Assembly: GCA_004299145.1 (NCBI GenBank)
Contig: SCQD01000287.1
Location: 1-49,010 of the forward strand
Length of the DNA: 49,010 nt
From: Methylococcaceae bacterium
GTDB taxonomy: Bacteria; Pseudomonadota; Gammaproteobacteria; Methylococcales; Methylococcaceae
Reading direction: 5' to 3'
This document shows, in pieces, positions 22,000 through 30,034 of this stretch (within the stretch, counting starts at the first letter, position 1; every line of letters starts with the position of its first letter). The position numbers and the translations under genes were made by a program. A model generated the notes under the pieces. The model did not search any database. It was not told the origin of the DNA and was given only the letters and a program-made list of their open reading frames with translations.

Positions 22000-22548
22000 T
22001 TAAGGGTCGCATGAAGTAATGTCGTCGGCAAACTCATCTTCCGGAATGCCGTTGCCATTATTGTCCTTGCCTTCATAAATTCTTCCCGATGTAGCGACGA
22101 ATACGGCTTTCGAGTTGGCGACGGCGCCATCGTAACAACTCACGAATTGTCCGGTGGCGGAGCTGCGGCCATTGGCGGCAAAGGTGATGGAGTCACCGAT
22201 GCTGCTGGCCGATCGCAGCGTATAGCCGCTGGAAAAACTGGAAATGACGCGCAATAGGCTGGTGGGAGTCGCATCAAGGTAAGCAATCCAGCCGTTCTCC
22301 CACTGCTGAGTGCCGCTAGTCAGACAGTCACGCCCATTCGAAGAAACACATACCGTAACCGCTTCATTGCGCATGACGGCATCACTGCGCGCCAGTTGCA
22401 GCGTGGCCAGCAGATCGCTGGATTGGCTGGACAGACGGGCGCGAATAATGGAGTCCTGAAAATTGGGCACCGCGATTGCCACCAGCACGGCGGCGATGGC
22501 CAGCGTTATCATCAGTTCCAGTATGGTAAATGCGCGCGATTGGTACAT
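22000..22548 (-). CDS. fimT: Minor pseudopilin FimT/FimU (GspH family)
   Basis: 182 residues from the ATG at 22548, preceded by a strong GGGGGG box. The signature is [23 protein letters not shown], broken here as AFTILEL then the helix; Glu5 is present, but Ala rather than the usual Gly precedes the cleavage site, which the prepilin peptidase tolerates less well. The C-terminal half has the GspH beta-rich domain, with paired Cys ([21 protein letters not shown]) and an Asp/Asn-rich [11 protein letters not shown] loop that could bind calcium. It lies between the Ser/Asp/Lys repeat protein and pilE. In Pseudomonas fimU leads the operon; here it is near the end. Confidence 0.87.
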   Translation of the reverse strand: MYQSRAFTILELMITLAIAAVLVAIAVPNFQDSIIRARLSSQSSDLLATLQLARSDAVMRNEAVTVCVSSNGRDCLTSGTQQWENGWIAYLDATPTSLLRVISSFSSGYTLRSASSIGDSITFAANGRSSATGQFVSCYDGAVANSKAVFVATSGRIYEGKDNNGNGIPEDEFADDITSCDP

Positions 22549-22642
22549 GGAGCCCCCCTTAATCTTTCGCACAAAACAAAACGAGCATGAGCGGCATGGT
22601 AAAACACCGCTCATGCTCGAACCAAGGGTTTTGCCGATTTAT

Positions 22643-24343
22643 TTAGGGTACGGTCGCGCTGCTACCGGTATCTTCGGGCAACACGGCTCCATCATCGGAG
22701 CTATCTTTGGTTGGCGCCGGCTTGGTGACTTCGCGCCAATTCAGCCGGCCACCTTTGGTGCCGCCCGAAGTGGAGCTGCCGGAGGCTGTGCCACCAGCAC
22801 CGGCTCCGCCTGCACCGGAACCTGCGCCGGCACCGCCGGCACTGGAACCACCGGAACCTGCGCCGGCACCGCCGGCACTGGAACCACCGGAACCTGCGCC
22901 GGCACCGCCGGCACTGGAACCACCGGAACCTGCGCCGGCACCGCCCGCACTGGAACCACCGGAACCTGCGCCGGTGCCACCCGCACTGGAACCACCGGCA
23001 CCCGAACTCGCACCTCCTGCACTGGAGCCAGAGGAACTACCCGTCCCCGAATCCGCGGGTTTCACGATGACGCTGCCGCCGCCGCCATCGATTTTGCCAT
23101 CCCCGTCGACATCCGTGGCTGGCTTAAGGCAATTGTCGTATGCGGTTTTGACATTGGTTGCATTCAGCGTTGATTCAGGAATTGAAATAACGTTCTGGTT
23201 ACACTGACCTATATAATCTTTGCTGTGCAGCCGTGTCGAATCTGCACTGTCCAAATGCCCTTTTAGTGCGTGAACGCTCACGGTGATAGTGTGACTCTTG
23301 TCGTAATCGCCGCCGGGCACATGACAAATCGTGATTTTTTTGCCTGAAAAAGCGCTCACGTCGTTTTTGCTCTTGTCGACGCTGCTCCCCGTAGCGGATG
23401 CGCTTTCGCTGGAACTGGAACACGAAGCGGATTCGTCCGTATCATCGCTATCTTTACTATCCTTGCTCTTATCCTCGCTCTCCTTACTCGAGTCACCCGA
23501 GCTGTCCTTGCTCTTATCCTCCGAACTGTCCTTGCTCTTATCCTCCTCCGAACTGTCTTTACTCTTGTCTTCGCTGTCCTTGCTAGAATCACCCGAGCTG
23601 TCTTTGCTCTTGTCCTCGCTGTCCTTGCTAGAATCACCCGAGCTGTCTTTGCTCTTGTCTTCGCTGCCCGCCTTATCCTTGTCCTTGTCATCGGATTTGT
23701 CCGACGAATAAACCGGGCAATTTACCGCTGTTTGCAAGACGGTATGATAAGAATCGGCGCAACCGGAAACAATATATTTGGCTTCCGAAGATGTCGCAGA
23801 TGATTTGTCGGAAGCATCCTTGGATTTATCGGAGTCATCCTTGGACTTATCGGAATCATCCTTCGATGTGTCGGATGAGTCCTTGGATTTATCGGAATCA
23901 TCTTCCGACTTGTCGGAGGAGCTGGACGATCCGGATGATTTGTCCGAGCTGTCTTCCGATTTATCTGACGAGCTTGACGAGCTTGACGAGCTGGATGAGC
24001 CGGAAGACTTATCGGAACTGTCTTCCGATTTATCGGACGAACCGGAGGAACTGGATGAGCCGGAAGATTTATCCGAGCTGTCTTCCGACTTGTCCGACGA
24101 GCTGGACGATCCGGATGATTTGTCCGAGCTGTCTTCCGATTTGTCTGACGAGCTTGAAGATTTGTCGGACGAACTGGAAGACTTGTCGGACGCTACAGCC
24201 GGCAAAACCGGCATGGCCAGCGCCAAGGCCAATACGCCGGCCAGACCTTGAAGCCGTGCTGCGCCAATCCGCTTATGCGGACATGCATACGGCACATCGT
24301 CCCGCCAATTCATATTCATATGTTTCCTGTCTAAATCTTTCAT
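22643..24343 (-). CDS. Secreted Ser/Asp/Lys-rich repeat protein in the PilY1 position
   Basis: 566 residues; GGGGG lies 5 nt before the ATG. A long signal peptide (hydrophobic core LAGVLALALAMP, cleavage near AVA-S at about 51) shows export. Residues about 52-190 and 215-310 are almost entirely Ser, Asp, Lys and Glu (SSDKSSG, SKDDSDKSKD, DSSGDSSKD repeats). Between them is a 25-residue segment with two Cys. A folded domain at about 345-400 begins KITICHVPGG and has paired Cys and His; this ICHxPxG...HTI.V domain recurs in secreted bacterial proteins of unknown function. A DVDGDGKIDG loop like an EF-hand/dockerin calcium site follows, then a Gly/Ala/Ser array (about 440-520) and a polar tail. 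Position between pilX and fimT is where PilY1 is normally encoded, but no PilY1 beta-propeller is present. A role as pilus-tip or surface protein is inference. Confidence 0.8.
   Translation of the reverse strand: MKDLDRKHMNMNWRDDVPYACPHKRIGAARLQGLAGVLALALAMPVLPAVASDKSSSSSDKSSSSSDKSEDSSDKSSGSSSSSDKSEDSSDKSSGSSSSSGSSDKSEDSSDKSSGSSSSSSSSSSSDKSEDSSDKSSGSSSSSDKSEDDSDKSKDSSDTSKDDSDKSKDDSDKSKDASDKSSATSSEAKYIVSGCADSYHTVLQTAVNCPVYSSDKSDDKDKDKAGSEDKSKDSSGDSSKDSEDKSKDSSGDSSKDSEDKSKDSSEEDKSKDSSEDKSKDSSGDSSKESEDKSKDSKDSDDTDESASCSSSSESASATGSSVDKSKNDVSAFSGKKITICHVPGGDYDKSHTITVSVHALKGHLDSADSTRLHSKDYIGQCNQNVISIPESTLNATNVKTAYDNCLKPATDVDGDGKIDGGGGSVIVKPADSGTGSSSGSSAGGASSGAGGSSAGGTGAGSGGSSAGGAGAGSGGSSAGGAGAGSGGSSAGGAGAGSGGSSAGGAGAGSGAGGAGAGGTASGSSTSGGTKGGRLNWREVTKPAPTKDSSDDGAVLPEDTGSSATVP
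22817..22996. repeat. Five tandem 36-bp units inside the repeat-protein gene
   Basis: Five head-to-tail 36-bp units begin at 22817, 22853, 22889, 22925 and 22961. The first three are identical and the last two differ by one to three bases. Each unit adds 12 residues (Gly, Ser, Ala), so loss or gain of copies keeps the frame. Near identity at the DNA level indicates recent slippage or recombination. Confidence 0.9.
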
Positions 24344-24396
24344 GCTGCCCCCTATTTAATTAAATACAAACTACGCCAACCGATACAACACACACT

Positions 24397-24858
24397 TCAA
24401 TAAACCGCCTGATACAACGATTCCAGCGTACGGGTTGTGCCTCGCGATCCCGCACTGGTAACTTGAATCGCATAAATCACCACCGAATCACTGCCCGTGG
24501 TATAGGTGCTCACTACATCGATAGTGATGCTCGGCTCGGCTCCCGTTGCCGGAGAAAGATGAGCATTTTTTACCAGCAGGACTTTATCCTCGACGTCGGC
24601 CTCCAATCCCACGGGATCGTCTGCATCCAGTCCGCACTGAGTGCAATTGTTCGCCAACTCATTTTCTATATCGCGCAGCGTCTGTTCGGCATCTTCCAGG
24701 GCCGCCGTCTGGAATTGCGCGCTGCCGGCAATCTGCATTTGCAAAATATTGCTGCGCATCAGTTGCACGGAAAGCAGCGTCATCAGCAACAGCGCTACCA
24801 GACTGAACATCAAAATAGCCCCTCGCTGCCTCGAGCCGATAAAACCAAACCCGTTCAT
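24397..24858 (-). CDS. pilX: Minor pilin assembly protein PilX
   Basis: 153 residues. The N-terminus has the PilX_N pattern: SRQRGAILMFSLVALLLM, one membrane helix without the Glu5 of true pilins, then QLMRSN. Two Cys (NCTQC) lie near residue 75. The start is 3 nt after the pilW stop. PilX joins PilV, PilW and PilE in the tip complex that primes pilus assembly. Confidence 0.85.
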   Translation of the reverse strand: MNGFGFIGSRQRGAILMFSLVALLLMTLLSVQLMRSNILQMQIAGSAQFQTAALEDAEQTLRDIENELANNCTQCGLDADDPVGLEADVEDKVLLVKNAHLSPATGAEPSITIDVVSTYTTGSDSVVIYAIQVTSAGSRGTTRTLESLYQAVY

Positions 24859-24861
24859 GAC

Positions 24862-25824
24862 TTAAAGCACTTTGTTACGTAAGGCCACCGTGGTGGAAAA
24901 AACCTGGAACAATCGGCCTTCGCCCGGACTGATCGTGGTAAGGGTGGTGCCGTTGATCGAATAAGTATCGGCATTGCCTACGGCAATATTTTTATCGTCG
25001 GAGCGCATTACCAAGCTGATTCTGACGCTGACCACCTGGGTCCAGGCATTCGCGTTGGCGGTGCTGGTCGCATCCATGTACAGATTGGCGGAATGATTGG
25101 AGTCGTTGTCCGTATCGAGCCCGTAGAGCACCCGCATGTTTTCCACGTTGGAAATCAGCGGCATATTGGTCCCCAGCTCATATTCGCCGGCATCGGTATT
25201 GTAAACGCCGTCAACATTCACGTCCTTTTTCAGCTTCGCAACACACCGCAGTATGTGCCGGCTGTCCACGTAAAATCCCACCAGCAATACATTGACATAA
25301 TCTTCTTCGGCACCCGCGTCGAAAGTTAAGTCGGAACCGCACAACGTTGCCGATAAATCGTCCTGATCTTCGACCTGATAACGAAACATAAAAGAGTCCG
25401 AGGTATTATCCAGCATGCCGCCATTGTCGCTGGCGCCCTTGATATACTCGCCTTGATCGAAAAGGTCGATATTCGGCAAACACGAAGCGCCATCCCATGC
25501 ACAGGCACGCCCGCCGCCGCCGTCGACCAAACCCGCTGAAATTTCACTGTCCATGGCACAAAGTGGTTGCACGCAAGCCACATGAGGATTCCGGGTAATA
25601 TAACCGGCGCGGCGTACTTCCCGGTTTAATGCTTCGCCGATAAAACTTCCGTCCTCCTGCATTTGCGCCACGGCATTTTGTACTTGGTAGTTACGGGCAT
25701 TGTTGACGATCATCTGCATCAGCCCCACCACGAATGCGCCGGATATGGCCATTGTTACCAACAGTTCAACCAGGGTAAACCCTTTGTTCGGTAATAGCGG
25801 TTTATGACGGGTCGAGTAAATCAT
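24862..25824 (-). CDS. pilW: Minor pilin PilW
   Basis: 320 residues. Prepilin signature NKGFTLVELLVTMAISG with Gly before the cleavage site and Glu5. The long globular part (Cys-rich, with VACVQPLCAMD and ACAWDGASCLP) and a C-terminal LFQVFSTTVALRN match PilW. Its ATG overlaps the pilV stop by 4 nt (ATGA), so translation is coupled. Confidence 0.88.
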   Translation of the reverse strand: MIYSTRHKPLLPNKGFTLVELLVTMAISGAFVVGLMQMIVNNARNYQVQNAVAQMQEDGSFIGEALNREVRRAGYITRNPHVACVQPLCAMDSEISAGLVDGGGGRACAWDGASCLPNIDLFDQGEYIKGASDNGGMLDNTSDSFMFRYQVEDQDDLSATLCGSDLTFDAGAEEDYVNVLLVGFYVDSRHILRCVAKLKKDVNVDGVYNTDAGEYELGTNMPLISNVENMRVLYGLDTDNDSNHSANLYMDATSTANANAWTQVVSVRISLVMRSDDKNIAVGNADTYSINGTTLTTISPGEGRLFQVFSTTVALRNKVL

Positions 25825-26396
25825 GGTTTATCCAGGCAAATATTAAATTCTTGCCGAGTCGTGTTGACATTGGCCCTGGCAAAATCGGCGGACTCCCACA
25901 CCACGCTGATATTGAATCGGCTGGAACACGATGCCAGCGCCGGAGAGCGCGTCACCGTACCCACGCCGCCGGGCAGTAGAGCGGCCACGTCGTTCAACCA
26001 TCGATAAGCGTCGTAGTCGGCCATTTGCTGCGGCGTACAATCGACTGCTCCGCCGCCTGGGCTGTCGTCGCTGACGCAGCCCGGATTGCTGCTCGGCATG
26101 GTTTCGACGGCATCGTAGTATCCCGCCTGCACTCCGGCTTTATTGGCGCGCAAACGGTCTCCCATGTCGTAAATCAGGCGCGCCGCCTGAAAGTTCAAAT
26201 AAGCGTTGCGACTGTAGCGCAATCCTTTTGCCTGTAATCCGGCCAAACCCACCAGACCAAAAGCGACGATCAGCAAGGACACCAAGACTTCAATCAATGA
26301 AAACCCCCGCGAACCGGGTTTGACAAAATTCCGGTTGCTTCGAGTCGCGCCGGTTATTGTCATAAGAGATCTGTAAGAATTGGCGTGTATGGTCAT
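25821..26396 (-). CDS. pilV: Minor pilin PilV
   Basis: 191 residues. After a 30-residue leader that is longer than usual comes SRGFSLIEVLVSLLIVAFG, the PilV-type class III signal with Glu5. An internal ATG (26363) would shorten the leader. The C-terminal half has four Cys. The ATG at 26396 overlaps the stop of the upstream membrane synthase-like gene by 4 nt. Confidence 0.88.
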   Translation of the reverse strand: MTIHANSYRSLMTITGATRSNRNFVKPGSRGFSLIEVLVSLLIVAFGLVGLAGLQAKGLRYSRNAYLNFQAARLIYDMGDRLRANKAGVQAGYYDAVETMPSSNPGCVSDDSPGGGAVDCTPQQMADYDAYRWLNDVAALLPGGVGTVTRSPALASCSSRFNISVVWESADFARANVNTTRQEFNICLDKP

Positions 26397-29176
26397 GATT
26401 TTCTCAAGGCGGCCAGTGCTTTTTCTTTATATATTTTACTGTGCGCGTCGGCTGGTTTTGTGATCGCGTTCAAATAAAACAAACCTTTTTCATATTGCCC
26501 CAGTTGGACGAATATTTTACCCAGCCTGGGCGGCACATCCTCATCGCCGGGGTCGACAATCAGCTCCCGCTGAAAATAATCGGCGGCCTTTTCCAGGTCT
26601 CCCAGGCGCTCGTAACACGCGGCCATATTAAAATAGGTGTTGTTGTAACGGGGGTTTTGGGCCAGCACCAGGCTGAATTGTTGCAGCGCTTCCTGGTGGC
26701 GGTCTCGTTTCATCAATTGGAAACCGTATTTATGATGGCTTTTGGCGGTATCCGCCGTCTCGGCGAGCCGGGCAAAATACTGTAATTCAGCCGCATTGTA
26801 TGCTTGCACATACTCTGGAATGGCGGCACGGAGCAAATCATGCCAGCGTTTTGTGATATACGAATCATCCAGCAGTCGATCAGCATGGATCTCCAGATTC
26901 AGCGGGTTCCAGCCCATGGCTACGGGCGCCAATACGCCGGCCAGCTCGGTGATGGACATTTGACCGGCCAAAGTGGTTTTAAAAGCTGGAATTCCTTTGT
27001 GCGTCAAGCCCGCCATTTCAAACTCAAGCGCGGGAAAGTCCAGGCGATTGACCGCAACATCCGTGTTCTTGACTAGCTTCAGCGCCTGGGTGGTCAGCAG
27101 ATTATAAGGAAGGTAATCCGGAGAAATATAAAACTTCTCCAATAATTCCCGCCACAGTTCCGGTGCTTTATTCGACAGTTCCGTTTGTTGTAACGCCAAG
27201 GGCTGGTCACCGCACAGCAGCAGAAAATAGGTGGTTTTAATATAAAAAATTCCGCACTCTTTAAAGCTGGTGTTCAATGTTTTCAGGATAATGTCAAACC
27301 CTTTATCTCCAATGCGCGAATCGACCCAGGTCGCATAAATGCCATCCGGCCTGAGTCGTTTTTTGACGATGCGGAAAAAATCTTCGGTATATAGTTTTGA
27401 CGAGCTGAAATACAATGGAGAGGTTACTGTGTTCAATATCAGGGAATAGGTTTTGCCGGAGGTGCGTGCATAATGGATGGCGTCATCGACGATAATATTG
27501 ACGCGGGTATTATGCTCTATATCGAAATTCCATTCCTTCATCTGGTATAAATTGGCCCGCACGGCGGGATTGATTTCCACGGCATCGGTGTTGTCGAACG
27601 CCAACCCCACCACCGAAGCCGTCGAGCCACTGCCCAAGCCCAGTACCAAGGCTTGATCGGTACGGGGGGAGAAGTAGCTCGCCAGTAAGCCGACCACTCT
27701 TTCCGACGCCGAATTCAGCGGAAAACTGACATAGCCGTTGATGAAAAAATGCGGGGTTTTGTTATACCAGGTAATGGCGAAAACATCCTGATAACCCTTG
27801 AAGGTATGCATGGACTTAAACGAATGCCTTGCTTCCCGCAGGTCCTGGGTCGAATGAAATGAGGTGTAGCTTAAGTAAAGCAGGTCTTCATCCCACGCTT
27901 TCCGGTGCAATCCGATGAGGCCCAGTGCCGCCAATACGGCGTAAGCCCAGCGGCTGGTCCGCAAATCACTGGAAATTACCCAGGCAAGCAGCGATATTGC
28001 GGCAATCGCCAATAACTGCATCCCATATTCCAGGTATTGGTGCAATACAAATACCATCAATAAAAATCCGGCGCCGTTGGCCCAGGCCGAGACAAACAGC
28101 AGGCGGCCGGAATCTTTGGCCACATCCCCGTTGCGTTGCAATAACGCGGGTATGGTTGCGCCGAACGTCGCGGCGGGGATGGCCATCAGCGACAGCAACA
28201 GGCCGAACTTGAAAGCGACCAGGGAGGCGTGGCTTTCCGCCGCGCGTTCATACCATTCGGCATAAAACTGAATGGCCGGTTCCACGCTCAACAGCAATAG
28301 CGTCAAGCCCAGCAGATTGGCGCCCAGCAGTGCGGTAAAACCGATGCGAAACCAGCGTACCAGTGCGGTACCCACGGCGATGCCCAGCAATACGATGGCG
28401 AGTACCAGGGCAAATGTTTCACGGAAAGGACCGAACATCATTTCCGCCAGCTTCAGCATGAACAGCTGGAATGCGGCCGAAGCGACGCTGGCAACGGCCA
28501 ATGCCGCCAACAGGCGTCGACTGAAAAAGGTATCAAGCTTGATGGATTGCCGCGCATCGGCGCAACCGGGAATAAACCATAAGCGCAAACATAACGATAT
28601 GGCGGCATTTACCGCCGCAAAACACCACAGCGCCCCCTTGATGCCGACGTAGCGGATAAGCATGAATTCCAGTATCAAGGCGGTGAGAGCGGCGCCGAGA
28701 TTGTAAACCGTATAAACACGGGTAAAGCGCGCCTGACTGTCGGCGTGTTCAAGGTAACTGGAAAACAGCGGGACGCTGCAACCCACCAAAAAAGCCGGAA
28801 TACTCAGCAGGATGGAGCAAACCAGCAGCTTGCCGCCCAAACCTTCCGACAAAAGGCCGTGGTAGGTATATAGCAGCTGCTCCAGGCCATCATAAATCAG
28901 GGCAAACAGGGCAGCGCATACGCCTATGCCCAATTCGATCAGCCATAAGCCATTGCGCCAGCGGTGCGCGTATGCAGAGCCCAAGCCGGTGCCCAGCAAA
29001 AAAGTGATCAATACCGAGGCCGATACCGCAAATTGATCGCCGATCAGATTGCCCAGCAGACGTCCATAGAGGATTTCGTAGGAAATGCCGGCGAAGCCGG
29101 ATAACAGCAACAGCAATGACAGCAAGTAATTGAGGGGGCCGTTTTGTTTGGCTGCGCGCATTGACAAATAACTCAT
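26393..29176 (-). CDS. Polytopic membrane spermidine synthase-like protein with C-terminal TPR
   Basis: 927 residues. Residues 1 to about 430 hold 10-12 membrane helices, like the transporter-like half of fused MFS/spermidine-synthase proteins. Residues about 450-690 form a Rossmann fold like spermidine synthase, with nucleotide-binding LGLGSGSTASVV and acidic AVEINPAV. The segment that in true SpeE is the catalytic D-S-T-D-P is here LNTVTSPLYF, so the proton-abstracting Asp is missing and polyamine synthesis is unlikely. Residues about 825-915 form two to three TPR units (EALQQFSLVLAQNP, KAADYFQRELIVDP). It is the first gene of the minor pilin operon and overlaps pilV by 4 nt. Function unknown; a scaffold or modification role at the pilus machine is inference. 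Confidence 0.8.
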   Translation of the reverse strand: MSYLSMRAAKQNGPLNYLLSLLLLLSGFAGISYEILYGRLLGNLIGDQFAVSASVLITFLLGTGLGSAYAHRWRNGLWLIELGIGVCAALFALIYDGLEQLLYTYHGLLSEGLGGKLLVCSILLSIPAFLVGCSVPLFSSYLEHADSQARFTRVYTVYNLGAALTALILEFMLIRYVGIKGALWCFAAVNAAISLCLRLWFIPGCADARQSIKLDTFFSRRLLAALAVASVASAAFQLFMLKLAEMMFGPFRETFALVLAIVLLGIAVGTALVRWFRIGFTALLGANLLGLTLLLLSVEPAIQFYAEWYERAAESHASLVAFKFGLLLSLMAIPAATFGATIPALLQRNGDVAKDSGRLLFVSAWANGAGFLLMVFVLHQYLEYGMQLLAIAAISLLAWVISSDLRTSRWAYAVLAALGLIGLHRKAWDEDLLYLSYTSFHSTQDLREARHSFKSMHTFKGYQDVFAITWYNKTPHFFINGYVSFPLNSASERVVGLLASYFSPRTDQALVLGLGSGSTASVVGLAFDNTDAVEINPAVRANLYQMKEWNFDIEHNTRVNIIVDDAIHYARTSGKTYSLILNTVTSPLYFSSSKLYTEDFFRIVKKRLRPDGIYATWVDSRIGDKGFDIILKTLNTSFKECGIFYIKTTYFLLLCGDQPLALQQTELSNKAPELWRELLEKFYISPDYLPYNLLTTQALKLVKNTDVAVNRLDFPALEFEMAGLTHKGIPAFKTTLAGQMSITELAGVLAPVAMGWNPLNLEIHADRLLDDSYITKRWHDLLRAAIPEYVQAYNAAELQYFARLAETADTAKSHHKYGFQLMKRDRHQEALQQFSLVLAQNPRYNNTYFNMAACYERLGDLEKAADYFQRELIVDPGDEDVPPRLGKIFVQLGQYEKGLFYLNAITKPADAHSKIYKEKALAALRKS

Positions 29177-29181
29177 GGCTT

Positions 29182-29199
29182 ATTGTGACCCGTCACAAT
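29182..29199. promoter_or_regulatory. Perfect 8-2-8 palindrome at the pilin operon start
   Basis: ATTGTGAC-CC-GTCACAAT is a perfect inverted repeat ending 6 nt before the ATG at 29176, in the place of the ribosome-binding site, for which no good match exists. It resembles a CRP-type site (TGTGA...TCACA), but the spacer is 4 instead of 6, so CRP is doubtful. Candidate operator or translational hairpin. Confidence 0.45.
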
Positions 29200-29501
29200 G
29201 GGGTTGTTGTTTTCGACGAACATCCAGGAATGAGGCCGTGCGCCTATTGGATGCCAATTCGACGCTTTTTTCGGCAGTTTTTGCGGTACTGTTCCCAATT
29301 TTGCGTAATAACCCGCATGGTGCTTGATAATACCATCATGGATTGCATGGCAAGCGATTTTCATGCCATGTATGGCGGTATACCCCGTCGGTTTGTCGAC
29401 ACCGGAAAACTTCGGTTTCAGCCGGTATTTGTTTGGCGGTGCCTGGGAGGGCAATGCTATGGAAGTCGAGAAATGACCTGAATTGTCAGATTGTTTCCAA
29501 C

Positions 29502-29532
29502 AAAAAACCCGCAAGTCTGCTGACTTGCGGGT
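29502..29532 (-). terminator. Rho-independent terminator
   Basis: An 11-bp perfect stem (ACCCGCAAGTC with its complement, 29507-29517/29522-29532) with a 4-nt loop is followed on the minus strand by a run of six T (29507-29502). It would end transcription of the small gene at 29692-29862 and insulate the pilin operon. Confidence 0.85.
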
Positions 29533-29619
29533 CTCATGCAACAACGATGGAGGAATGTGCTTGGCGCACGGCTTGGCGGTCGTGTAAACCGTTCCCCCCT
29601 TGCCCATACCTGCCGTGAT

Positions 29620-29658
29620 AACCCGTTCGTGGTGAGCTTGTCGAACCATGAACGGGTT
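29620..29658. repeat. REP-like palindrome
   Basis: 14-bp arms (AACCCGTTCGTGGT and its near-perfect complement, one G-T wobble) around an 11-nt loop GAGCTTGTCGA. This sequence type is dispersed in many proteobacterial genomes and yields spurious VRQAHHER peptides. The gap 29177-29691 holds only this, the terminator and the palindrome near the pilin operon start; I see no gene in it. Confidence 0.8.
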
Positions 29659-29691
29659 ACCACGGCGGCAAAAATGCCTGGGGGGCGCTCG

Positions 29692-29862
29692 TTATACGCC
29701 GGGTTCCCAAACTTGCTGCAGACGGTAACCGGGGTGAAGTTTTTTGAGTTCCGCCAGCGTCCTCGCCCAATACACAGCCGCCATCTTGCTGCATCTGGGA
29801 ATCGGGCTATCGTATACCACGGCAGTTCCGTCAGCTCTGATTTCATAAAATTGTAAGTGCAT
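29692..29862 (-). CDS. Small protein of unknown function
   Basis: 56 residues from the ATG at 29862, chosen because GAGG lies 8 nt upstream; the frame extends upstream to 29976 without a better site. The sequence begins MHLQFYEIRADGTAVVYDSP and ends LQQVWEPGV, with one basic helix (RTLAELKKLH). No signal peptide or membrane helix. The arrangement of strand, strand, helix, strand and a downstream terminator supports a real gene; family unknown. Confidence 0.5.
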   Translation of the reverse strand: MHLQFYEIRADGTAVVYDSPIPRCSKMAAVYWARTLAELKKLHPGYRLQQVWEPGV

Positions 29863-30034
29863 GGTCGTATCCTCATTTGGCATTGAGTTGCGCTTTGTCC
29901 CATGCATCCCTTGTGCCATTACTGGCAACCCCGCAGTGGCGCGGGCCACCGCCTGATTTGTCGGCAAGATCGCCACGCACGCGGCAATTTCTGCCGGTTT
30001 TTTGTCGGCGGATCAATGGCGCGAACGGCTGAAT

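Noticed and set aside
22700-24250. CRISPR array suggested by the regular repeats
   Set aside because: The repeats are head-to-tail without unique spacers and encode a regular peptide in the frame of a gene with signal peptide and ribosome-binding site.
29173-29649. 158-codon minus-strand frame beginning MVRQAHHER
   Set aside because: The first residues are the known translation artefact of a dispersed palindrome, the frame crosses a good terminator and overlaps the start of the pilin operon leader.
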